Assembly: GCA_037176885.1 (NCBI GenBank)
Contig: JAWWNJ010000033.1
Location: 930,001-994,000 of the forward strand
Reading direction: 5' to 3'
Length of the DNA: 64,000 nt
Source: Favolaschia claudopus
Lineage: Eukaryota > Basidiomycota > Agaricomycetes > Agaricales > Mycenaceae
Below the pieces are notes generated by a model that did not search any database, was not told the DNA's origin, and saw only the letters and a list, made by a program, of their open reading frames with translations. Position numbers and translations under genes: made by a program. This document shows positions 32,433 through 42,094 of this stretch, piece after piece; the stretch's first letter is position 1, and every line of letters starts with the position of its first letter.

Positions 32433-33253
32433 CAAACCCCTCCGCAAATTGAAACAACGATGTTTCGACATTGCAGGATTGGGTCGTTAAGTTGGACCTG
32501 CATTCCACGCATTTTTCTTCCAGTTGGCGATAGCGCTCAATTTTGCGAGCCGCCGGAACTAAATGCATGGAACAATTAGGTCCTTGACACTTGATCGCAC
32601 CCAAACAGCGCCGCCGCGTTTCCCGTCCTTTCAGCCAATTCTTGGCACGGCTGCTTCCCTTGGTACGGGTTGTTTCCATAACCCAGTTTGTTCCCAGATC
32701 CTGCGTAGCGTGAAATTGTTCCGCTGTTAATGAAAATCGGAGATCACCGTCTGGCCAGCAATCCCAGGTGAACGGTATATCAGGTATAACCTCGGGACTA
32801 TGAGAGGGCGCTACGTTTGTACAAATCATCAGTAATAAGGAGCGAGATATCAAGGATATGAAGGCAAACCTGCTAAGTCTGATTTCGATTTACGACGCGC
32901 CGCAGCGGTGTCATCAGGAGTTGTAGTAGGAGCATCGGAGTTGTCGATGGCGGGAATTTCAGTCGCAGAGGGTGGGTGGATCGTTCCCTCTCAGACGCTC
33001 GAGCGCATCAACAGGGACTCGAACCATGCCGATGAGATTGCCTGAAGAACCCGTTTGAATGTTAGATCTGCGGGGAAAGAAGATTGAATAAAAACTTGCC
33101 GTTTTCATCGAAGTACGGTACGAGTTGTGGAGCACGGGGCCTTGTCAGGTATTTGTAGATAGTTTTGACAGCCCAGATGATTCGGTTCAGATTGCTCAGG
33201 ACGAGGCAGACAACCAGAGTATAATAGAGAAGATCAGGCATATTTGGCGGCAA
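31850..33253 (-). CDS. zinc-domain protein of unknown function, next to the MULE gene
   Basis: A multi-exon minus-strand gene. Exon 1 starts at ATG 33253 with a hydrophobic helix (LLYYTLVVCLVLSNLNRIIW) that could be a membrane anchor and probably ends at a GC donor (GCAAGT) near 33110. The next exon begins NIQTGSSGNLIGMVRVPVD. The exon covering about 32853-32287 encodes a zinc cluster of FLYWCH/GCM type: RRRCLGAIKCQGPNCSMHL, EEKCVECRSNLTTQSC, FVNYGVHTHTT. The last exon is acidic (EEDDDPEANAEESDSDSD) and ends at about 31850. The zinc module is a paralogue of the one in the neighbouring transposase. The right arm keeps only the 3' part of this gene. Exon joins are partly uncertain. Confidence 0.55.
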
Positions 33254-33738
33254 GAAGAGACTCGGTAATAAGAGGAGCCAAGGGTTTCACTTTCATTGTA
33301 AGACAGGGGCAGCAATGAGAGACGGTGCCGATGCATATAAATAAGAGCTATTTCATATCATTGAGGCTGAGGTGGATTGAGTAGAAAAGCCGTTCATCCA
33401 GGTGCAAAATCACACAGTGCAAGACTTTGAATTCAACAGTCGGTGACATATGTGAATTTGCAAGAGTTGAACAAGAGTCACAAAAAAGCAGATGCTGTAG
33501 TAGGCATCATTAGAATCCTCTGAGAACGCTGACATTGAAGCGAGTTGACGCGGTTTCCTGAAGCCTGTCGTGCGCGTTGGGAGAAAGAAGTTGCTGCCGG
33601 CAGCACCTGTCAAAACCAAATAGGTGCAAAGCTGGACTTCTTCGCAAAATGTACTATTGGGGCCACCGTTATTCAACGGCTCAATCAAATACAGCATATT
33701 CTAAAGGTATCCTGGTTCTCATTCCATTCCCCCCCAAT

Positions 33739-34141
33739 TAGTGCTGTGTAAAATTGCTCCCCGGCCATGTAATTTACTGTAAGTTCAAAGCGGGCCGAGG
33801 GAACAGATGTAATTTACATATAAAATTCAAAAATTCCCACGCTCCCAGTGTCTAAAAAAATCTCATTCTCGATGGTCAAAAGTGTGCCGATCGGTGCCGG
33901 ACGATTGATCTGTCACAAATGCACTGGAATTGGATTCAAGGTTGCTCTTGAACCTGTTTTTGAAATCCTGAAGGCTGATTCCAGCCGCGTTTGAGCGCTT
34001 TTGAGCTTCTGCCTCATTCAGTATTTTACGCTATTTTACACGGACTTTGAGACCCTGGATGTAAATAACGTATTTTACACTGTAAACTACATGTAAAATT
34101 CCCGTGATGTAATTTACATAGGGCAATTTTACCCAGCACTA
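33739..34141. mobile_element. hAT-like MITE, 403 bp
   Basis: Ends TAGTGCTGTGTAAAATTGC and GCAATTTTACCCAGCACTA, with an 8-bp target duplication CCCCCAAT at 33731-33738 and 34142-34149. The interior is rich in GTAAATTACA/TGTAATTTAC words. Non-coding. The TIR start TAGTGCTG is like that of the other hAT-type MITEs here, but the body differs. Confidence 0.85.
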
Positions 34142-34180
34142 CCCCCAATAAGTAACTGCGAAAAGTCGGCTCGAGTTGTG

Positions 34181-34212
34181 TTACGTACCTTTCTCTGGAG
34201 AAAGGTACGTAA
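34181..34212. repeat. perfect 15-bp hairpin
   Basis: TTACGTACCTTTCTC, a TG loop, then its exact reverse complement. There is no gene next to it and no T-run, so a terminator role is not supported. It may be a fold-back of a short duplication. Confidence 0.7.
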
Positions 34213-34324
34213 TTGAACCGATAACTAAATCAAATGTAGCACAATGGAAACACTCGATATGAACAATATTACCGGGTATTATGGCTCTCGGAGTATCCCT
34301 AGAGCTATTGAACTCAAGCACTAA

Positions 34325-34790
34325 AATTTGGCGGCAGTATTGAAAGTGCCGCCAAACTGCCGCCAGTGACACAACTATGTCACACTGCCGCCGCAAAAGC
34401 TGCCGCCATCCAAATTCTCAAAGTGCCGCCAGTACAAAAATGTGGCGGCACTTTCACAAACTGCCGCCATCGCTGCCGCCTCTAACTGCCGCCACTGCCG
34501 CCGACTACCGCCACTGCCGCCATGTCGTGCGCCAATTATTTACATAAATTGCCGCCATCGCCGCCACTCTCTTAACTTCGACACCGATTTTCCCTATGTA
34601 GTTAGCCGGTATTCATACAATATATATCAAACGTTAGATTAGCTACCTAATGGTACATGTAACACTGCGTAGATTCGATCTAATACTTGAGCTCGACCTC
34701 AATGGATGTTGTGCCGCCAAGGTGCCCCCTCAAAGTGCCGCCAAATGACGCCTTGGCGGCAGTTTGGCGGCAGTGGCGGCATATTCACCC
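34325..34790. repeat. GCCGCC-rich fold-back region
   Basis: About twenty copies of TGCCGCC or its complement are scattered through this stretch, with the outer blocks CTGCCGCCAAACTGCCGCC (left, about 34352) and its inverse (right, about 34760) facing each other. No TSD was fixed. It may be a MITE with repeated subterminal motifs that would bind a transposase. Confidence 0.5.
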
Positions 34791-35098
34791 CGCCCTTATA
34801 TTTCAACAACAATGAACCAGCGTTACTTCATGTTTAAAAATAAAGGGGGTAGAATACGGTAGGCGGGATGGTCGAGGTTGGTTTTGGCATTTTGACATCC
34901 GAGTTCCGAAGAAGTCCGAAGTGGCCCAGACGTTCCTACGCCCTTGTTCCGATCACCCTCAAAATCAATCAAACGCCAAAACTTGAAATTACAGATTAGG
35001 AAGTAGCTCCGATATATCTAATCTCGCCCTCTCGGACTGCGGAGGAACGTCTGGGTATCCGAGACTATTGTCTCCTCCAACAGATCACAGTCGGGTGT
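34791..35098. other. stretch without recognised features
   Basis: I see no gene or repeat here. Short inverted words around CAGACGTTCC (34935) and GGAACGTCTGGG (35042) face each other about 110 bp apart and may mark a small palindrome. Confidence 0.3.
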
Positions 35099-35100
35099 TA

Positions 35101-35659
35101 CAGTGGCGGCAAAATCTGATGTCACCCACAAAAAAGGAAATTTTTATCAAACCGCCTCTAATCTGCCCTTGCCATCGCCGTCTGGGGGCGACAAGGGCAC
35201 ATATGTACAGATCCATTGGCACGGCAAATACACTGCGTGTGGAAGCAAGATTGTGAAAGATAGGTACATTCATTGAGGAGGACTGGGCCAAAGATGGTTG
35301 GAAAGTCTTGCCCAAAATGTGTCAATGTTTGAGGTATCCTAAGATAGAAAAGGGGTGCATGTGTTTTAAATCTATGTCTTGAATGCACTGTGAAAGGTCC
35401 GACCACAGAAAACAGGGCACAGAAAAGAAAACGAGTTGAATTGATGAGAATTTCGTTTTTTGGGGGTGACATCAGATTAGTGTTGCCGCGAGCCAAGTCG
35501 AGTCGAGCTCCACCTCGAGGTAGCTCGCTCCAAAAAGGTAATGGCTGCCTTTTCTGGCCTGATATTATCACAAATTACCTTTTTGGAGCGAGCTACCTCG
35601 AGGTGGAGCTCGACTCGACTTGGCTTGCGGCAACACTACATCAGATTTTGCCGCCACTG
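35101..35659. mobile_element. mariner-type MITE carrying a nested hAT-like MITE
   Basis: Ends CAGTGGCGGCAAAATCTGAT and its inverse, next to TA on both sides (35099-35100 and 35660-35661). The right TIR is split by a 161-bp MITE; without it the element is about 390 bp with inverted ends of about 45 bp. No coding sequence. The end CAGTGGCGGCAAA is close to that of the palindrome at 62684. Confidence 0.8.
35478..35638. mobile_element. hAT-like MITE, near-perfect palindrome
   Basis: TAGTGTTGCCGCGAGCCAAG at the left and CTTGCGGCAACACTA at the right, with an 8-bp target duplication CATCAGAT (35470-35477 and 35639-35646). The two halves pair over more than 60 bp each. It lies within the right TIR of the mariner-type MITE, so it is younger than that. 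Confidence 0.9.
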
Positions 35660-35840
35660 TAGACGAAGCACTTGATCAATGATCATGAATCAACCACGAC
35701 GCGAAGATCGACATCGAGAAAGTCAACGCAGTAAGTTCCTGAGATATGAAGGGGAACTTCGTAGCGGGATGTATAGTCAGGAAGTACACCGTGAATTGTC
35801 GCTTGAATGGCAGACAAGGCAAGATGATATTAAGCAATTA

Positions 35841-36145
35841 GAGAGTTTGCGGTGAGCCGCCAGAAGCCGCCTGGCGGCTCTGACGGCATGCGGTGCGAAC
35901 CAGCTCATTTCAATAGCAAATTCGAAAATTTCTGTACAGGAGGTGGTCAACATCAGATCCCTGACCACCATACAATTTTTCCGCACCTGGGCACTTGGGT
36001 AGGTGTTGAGATACGACGACTTGAAGTCGCGAATAATAATATATGCCGCCAGCAAGCCACCAGAGGCCGTCATATGACGTAGCCGCTCCGCAGCGCATGC
36101 CATCAGAGCCACCGGGCGGCTTCTGGCGGCTCACCGCAAACTCTC
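35841..36145. mobile_element. MITE with GAGAGTTTGCGG ends
   Basis: Left GAGAGTTTGCGGTGAGCCGC and right GCGGCTCACCGCAAACTCTC are perfect inverted ends of at least 31 bp (through AGAAGCCGCC), followed by an imperfect extension. TA lies on both sides; one base more on each end would give ATT on both sides. It shares its outermost bases with the MITE at 21590. Non-coding. Confidence 0.8.
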
Positions 36146-36199
36146 TATTACCGGGAAAGTCCTCTAACTCAAAAGTTTAGATACAACCTAATACAGTCT

Positions 36200-36910
36200 T
36201 GCGGTTGACCCGGGTCTTGACCTTGGGTCAAGAGCCAATGTTCGGTGCTGTAGTCTTGCCATGACCCCGGGTCAGCGGGGGTCAGATCAATTTGTTGATG
36301 GTTGGCCCTCTTCCATAAGCGGACATCACATCAGTTCAAGCTCGATTGTGTGCTGGCGGAGGGCCAATGATAATGCCCTCAAAGGCCTGATGAAAATCCT
36401 GACGGGAATCGGAAATTTTGACGATTTGGGCTGTTCAAAATCCTGAGTTTTCGACCCGTTTTGGTGGGAAGGGCAGTTCAATGGCTGGTCTGAATCCTGA
36501 CGAAAATGGCGGCAGCCGAAGAAAATTTTCGGAAAATGACGCCGAAATGGCAGAATTTGGGCCGAAAAGTAGGCCTGATCGGAAAATTCTGACCGGTCCG
36601 ACAAAATTTTGGGTTCAGGCCTGTGTAAGTCCTGACTTTTCGAGCCAAAAAAATTCCTGACTTTTTGCCTCCCAGAAAAACAGGCCTTTATGGGGATTAT
36701 CATTGACCCTGCTGGGCCCTGGCGGTGGACCGCAGGAAAAGACCTCGGAGACAGGCCACTTGAACATTCATGCCTCAAGCCATTACTAATTACATAATCA
36801 AATAATTAATAGGCCCAAGGTCAAGAAGGTCAACCCCCCCTTGACCTGACCTTGACCTGACCCTTGACCCTCGGCAGGTCAAGTAGTTGACCTGACCTCC
36901 GCAACCCTGC
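36200..36910. repeat. GGTCAAG-rich element with a nested inverted pair
   Basis: Both ends are arrays of GACCTTGGGTCAAG / TTGACCTGACC words (36207-36240 and 36828-36895). Inside, a separate inverted pair (CCAATGATAATGCCCTCAAA at about 36365 and its counterpart at about 36685-36712) encloses AAAATTTTCGG-type words. It looks like one small element in another, but no target duplications were fixed. Confidence 0.45.
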
Positions 36911-37009
36911 AACCTATCAGTAGGAAGCCGCGAGGTCGACAGCCAGCGGCGTTTTGATATTGCAAGTTGATTGCAAGCTAAGATTATCAACGCCGCGAAG
37001 ATGCCGTGC

Positions 37010-38415
37010 TCAGCCTTAATTCAAAGGGAAACCGTGTATCCCGTAGCGAAGCACGGGCTCACTGCTAGTGTTTATAAAGAAGGCAAACAGACTTATTTTG
37101 TTGTGGTCTATGTTGATGATCTTCTTGTTGCTGCAACTTCTAAAGAATTCTCTTCCAAAGTCAAAAGAATGCTTTCATCTACTTTCAAGATGCGAGACCT
37201 GGGTCCAGCCAAATACCTCCTTGGGATTGAGATTGTTCGAAACCGTAAGAAGCGCACCATTGCACTGAACCAGCGTCAGTATATTGACAAAGTCCTTTCT
37301 CGCTATGGCATGACAGACTGCAAACCTGTATTCACACCTATGTCTACTGGAACCCCTCTCACAGAGAATGACCCTGATGACGACAGTATCATTACGCATA
37401 TGGCTATCGTCGAAGGTGTTCCATATCAAAGTGTAATCGGATCTGCCATGTATGCCATGCTAGGTACTCGACCAGATCTTGCATACAGTAGGGTTATTCA
37501 CACCTCACCTTTTTGGTTCCCTTTTTGCGTCCTTTTTGCTCTCCTTTTTCTCTTCCTTTTTGCTGATTTTGCATTTTGGTCAAAAAAGCTCGGTAGAACT
37601 TCTTTCTTTTTGTAAACTTTACCTCTTTACACCTCTGAATAGAAAAGTCAACATGTACTAGGCAAGGAATGAAAGGAATGTGGAAAAGGAAGAAAGTCGA
37701 GCCGAAAAATGTAGGTAAAAAGGGAGTTCTGAGCGGAGTGTTCACACATTCCTTTTTGCAGCCCATTTTTCGCTCCCATTTTTCTACTGTTTTGGCTAAA
37801 ACTGTACAGTTGATCCCATCTTTTTTCATAGATCTTCCCCTTTTAACCATCAGATTGGAAAAGGCAAAAAAAACCGGGCAAAAAACGAAGAGAATGCCGA
37901 AAACAGCAAAAAAGGAAGTGAAAAAGGGAGCGAAAAAGGGGAGGAAAAAGGAATGTGTTAACGACCCTAGTGTAGGAGTCCTTGATCGATTTAGTGCAAA
38001 GCCAAAGAAAATTCATTGGGCAGCAGCAAAACGACTTCTTTGATACCTCAAAGGCACCCGTCATTGGGAACTTGTATACAATGGGGCTGACATCAGCATG
38101 AACATGCAATTTCTGGGATACAGTCATGCCAATTGGAATGGAGACAGAGATACATCTCGTTCTACTTCTGGCTATGTGTTCATTGTCAACTCTGGAGCAA
38201 TCGGATGGTCCAGCCGCCGGCAATCCATGGTCGCTCTTTCTTCTACTGAGAGTGAATACATTGGACTTGCAAATGCAGGACAACATCTAGCATGGTTAAG
38301 ATCCTTTTTTGACGAACTAGGTCAACATCAGAGAAATCCCACTGAGTTGAGATGTGATAACCGAGCTGCCATTATTCTATCCCAGGATCCACAATACCGC
38401 GCTCTAGTGGCAGCC
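37010..38415 (+). pseudogene. Copia reverse transcriptase / RNase H fragment
   Basis: Starts inside RT (TASVYKEGKQTYF, then VVVYVDDLLVAATSKEF with the catalytic YVDD), continues DLGPAKYLLGIEIVRN and GSAMYAMLGTRPDLAYS. After a 479-bp insertion it resumes with GVLDRFSAKPKKIHWAAAKR and RNase H (DTSRSTSGYVF, SLSSTESEYIGL-like SSTESEY, LRCDNRAAIILSQ). A stop occurs at about 38041 within the conserved RYLKGT region. The 5' pol and LTRs are missing and the end near 38415 is abrupt. It is not evidently the same copy as the element at 27927. Confidence 0.7.
37490..37968. mobile_element. fold-back element with phased T/A tracts
   Basis: Inserted in the Copia RT with a 3-bp duplication AGT (37487-37489 and 37969-37971). 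Ends are AGGGTTATTCACACC and, inverted, AGGGTCGTTAACACA. Next to the left end TTTTT tracts recur every 11-12 bp (about 37508-37560), and next to the right end AAAAA tracts recur with similar spacing. A 3-bp duplication suits CACTA or PIF/Harbinger-type elements. Non-coding. Confidence 0.7.
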
Positions 38416-38419
38416 ATTA

Positions 38420-39512
38420 GGCTCCATTCGTCAGCGGTTAACCGATGGATCACCTGGGTCCACTTGACATGTCAAGTCGCACAGCCACCTTCGGGTTTAG
38501 GACCGATAACACTTTTTCTCTCCTCACGAGTCCCCTAACTCCAGCAGAGGGTCTCAGCACAATAGTAAAGCTACTATGAATGAACCTAGCGAAAAAAATT
38601 CATGACCATCGCACACTCCGTTGAAAATGGCGCAGTGGGATGCTAAGCGTGATGTGATGGTCACGTCACACTTAACCTTTCGTAACCTCTCCTTCCACCG
38701 TCCATCCGATTCTCGTACTTTTCTGCGCGCTTTCAGGCACTTTTGACTCCTCAAGACCACTGAACTCGCTGTCCTTTGCCTCTCCCTCAAATATCCTTTC
38801 TTTTCATGGTGTTTTAGCCCTGAAATGGGCTGGCAATTGTATTGGCTTCGGCACCGCTGCACGCGCATTTTCTGGCCAAAATTCAATATAGAGGGTTCCG
38901 ATGGGATAGATGAGTATGCGGCAAGAGTTCTCATGGTTCTCAGGTACGTTTTATCTCTGAAATCTAGTCTGATTCATCGTATATGCCTCCGCTTGCCCAT
39001 TTAATGGCACAAAGCTACGCTGAACACGTCCCAGCACTTTCAAATTTGGATTCCTACATCTGGATGGACCCTTCGCATTTTCTGCCGTGTTCTAGTGTCT
39101 GTTTTCCGGCGCGCAGATGCGGCTTATGCCTCTCTGTATTAATGTGTATTTACATTGGAATTCAATGAGTATGATTTGTAGACATTCCGCATTGGTGGTG
39201 AACCTGAATAGCAAGACCTATGTTCTGAAATGCCTGGGCAATCACCAGCCTGAGTTGCAGAAATTCTCCCTTTCTCTCTTTCTTTTATTTCTTTTTCGGC
39301 GATTTTACCCCTTTGGGGACCCAGTAGTATGATCGGAAAACCATTCTGTCATCGGCAAAGCCGGGGGCACCACCACATCAAGTGCCGCTGGACCCTTGTG
39401 CTCGCAAGTCATGTCCCTGTCGAGCTCTGGGCAAGTACCAACTGCGTCTTGATCCTCAGTTCTGTTGACCCCCTGTTTTTTCCTGGTGTTCTCTGGGTGG
39501 CGGAAGCAGAAC
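38420..39512. other. stretch without a recognised gene
   Basis: Short frames only. I see no domain, and no repeat other than the MITE beginning at 39513. Confidence 0.35.
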
Positions 39513-39949
39513 TAGTGTTGCCGGAAGCTGGAGCTAGCTCCGAGCTGAGTTCAACTCCAACTCGACCCCTTCCCAAAAGCGGCACCTCGAGGTGATGCCA
39601 GCTCCCCTCGACTCCACCCTCGTCACCCAAAGCGGACGACGTGACATTTCTGGTGGTGTAACTGAGTGACATCACACTCCCTCCCCAGTTTCTGTATTGG
39701 CCGTTTCTTGGCCGTTTTCGACGTAGAAAAAGCAGTTTGAGCTTGAAGAGAGCTCAGGAAAACCTTCCACATCAAAATTTGGTACATTCTCCCCTAAAAC
39801 TTTGCCCTTCGGGTGGAAAGATGAACCCTGGGACACTAGATTCCCATATCCGGTATCAGCTCTGAGCCAGCTCCGGTCAACTCGAGCTGACAGCGAGCTG
39901 ATGGGCAATCAACTCGAGTTCAGCTCCAACTCAGCTCCCGGCAACACTA
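39513..39949. mobile_element. hAT-like MITE, copy 2
   Basis: Same ends and nearly the same sequence and length (437 bp) as the copy at 17985-18422; only scattered base changes are seen. The 8-bp target duplication is AGCAGAAC (39505-39512 and 39950-39957). The near identity points to recent transposition of this family. Confidence 0.9.
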
Positions 39950-40230
39950 AGCAGAACTCAGATTCGGTGGAGCTGGTGACGGGAAGCAAAACAAAGGTAA
40001 GCACAAACGAATGAGCACCACTCGATCAAAGCCCGTATATTGTTTCCAAAACAGCTGTAACAAATTATTTTCTTTGATTAGGAAGTGCGTTTCTGGCGGC
40101 TGCTAATAAGCTCTATTTAAAGAAGATCCATATTGCTCAAAGTGGTTTTATGCTCAAAGTGGTTTAAGTCACAAAATCTGCCGGTTACTTTTGGGAATGA
40201 CGAGTATAATCCTCCTCCTCCTCACTGCCA

Positions 40231-40813
40231 TTTTCGTCAACTATGGCGTTCATACTCACACCACATTCACTCATTCTACGGCACTCAAGCCCGACGGGTC
40301 CCTTGCATTTGCGGATTTTAATCCTTGCTTCCAAGTGCAGACTGCGGATACCTTTCCAATTGCCCCAGTTGTGGTAAGTTCGTTCGGCTCAGTTGGTACA
40401 TGTAGAAAACATTGAGCCATACCCTAGAACGACTCGGAGTCTGACCACTCGAATGACGCAAACAACAACACGAACGAGCCGAATACTGCGTATTTGTTGT
40501 TGCCCGAGGCTCGTACGTTGAGCCGACGTGGATCTTCGCCCGTGAGTTTTTCTTGTCGATGCGTTAGAAAAACAAACACGATCATGCATTCTCAGCTCTC
40601 AGCTCATGCTGTAAATGAACCAGAAGGCAAAGTCATAAACCGAGACAGATACAGTGAGATTTTCGATTCATTATTGTGTTAAGACTCTCGATCAATTTCA
40701 TTTTCTGTAATTCAGCGGAAGCAAATATTCCTGTGGATAGTGCTGGGGAAGAAGATGATGACCCCGAGGCCAACGCAGAGGAATCGGACTCCGACTCGGA
40801 CCGTCAGAATTAG
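40231..40813 (+). pseudogene. zinc-domain gene, 3' part only
   Basis: Begins inside the zinc module (FVNYGVHTHTT) and runs to the acidic C-terminus (EEDDDPEANAEESDSDSD) with a stop at about 40811-40813. The 5' exons present in the left-arm locus are absent; sequence before 40231 is unrelated. Confidence 0.7.
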
Positions 40814-42094
40814 TTGCAGTACATCAAACAACAAAGCCAAATAATCTACTCCTCTCTTTCCTCCTCCTTGGCAACGATGCTGGTGTGTTAGAATAACAAC
40901 AACAATGCGCTACATCTGAGTATACTCCTAGGGCTTTGTCCGGCGCGTTGTACGGCCATGGCTGGAACCCGTGGGGCCTGCAGAAGTACCAATTTGTACG
41001 TCCCCATATGCCTTCCCATGTCCGTTAATCCAAAGCCAAATTCAGATGATATGGATGATTTGCCGCCTGCTGCGGGACCCTTGTTTGGCATGGAGGGTAA
41101 CCTCGTTGGTTTTATGACACGCAAGGATGGGATGGTGCCACCAACTGCTCTTTGTACGTCTTTTTCGCCGAAAAAATGTAAATCAAAATTCAAGGCCCGA
41201 GAACATTTTATTATTTAGTACCTGTACGCCAGATCACAGCTGCTGTTCGCCATGACAAGCCATCTCACCGGTCTGAACGGCGTGAAAAGCGTTCAAAACC
41301 ATACAACAAACCTCCCCCCAGTGCCCGATCTCCCCCTCCCCCTCCTCCTGCGCCTCTTCGCTCCGATCAACCGACCACAGAGCCCGCATGGGACGGATAT
41401 CCAGATGGTTCATTTGTCGAGATATACACTCTACAGTTCGCAGACAAAACCGGTAATCTTGCTGTCTACTGGGCAACTGGAAATCTAGGCGGTCGGGGCG
41501 GCTCGGCAGACGCCGAAAATTGGGAGGATGGCAAACTCACCAGGCGGGAGTGTCACGGTATCATTGAGTGCTCAAATTCTGAGTGCTCAATGACCGTTCG
41601 ACCTCTGAGTCGCCGCTCCAGAATCGCAGGCCAAACGGAACAGCCATGTCGTGGATGCGGTGGGCAACTCGTCCACGATGATTGCGGGATTATCTCGACC
41701 CTGCATACATTTGCAGGGGGTGTGCGGTATAGCAATGGCGGAACACATAATCACTCCCGTCCGACTTACCGGCTCCATTTGTCGCGAGCCGAGGGCGCAG
41801 CGGCTCGGGATATTGGCACTGAGCAACCTCACACTGGTCCGACTCAGCTGCTCGTCGGTCGCCACACCGCTAACGGCCCTGCACCATCCCTTGCAACAAT
41901 ATCTCCCGCGCTAATCAATGTTGACCGCATTGGCTACGAGCGCAACAAACACGTCCGTAAAGCACCAGGCTATGGCAGCGACCAGTTCATGAAAGGACTC
42001 TCGACTATCATTTCCGAGCATCCCGACTTCATTCGCCACTATCAATTCGACGGGGAATGCCTAATCGTCATGCAGACGTCTTTCATGCGTGCCC
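40231..42094. repeat. right arm of the 1,864-bp inverted repeat
   Basis: Inverse of 30569-32432. To the right the MULE gene continues without a break, so the right arm is joined to the 3' side of the gene, whereas the left arm is joined to the 5' side of the zinc-domain gene (32433-33253). Neither copy has both sides. Confidence 0.9.

Noticed and set aside
34181..34212. Perfect hairpin as a possible transcription terminator
   Set aside because: No gene ends next to it, there is no T-run, and such terminators are bacterial.
36200..36910. Possible CRISPR-like or tandem array of GGTCAAG words
   Set aside because: Spacing is irregular and both orientations occur; it fits subterminal repeats of a transposon better.
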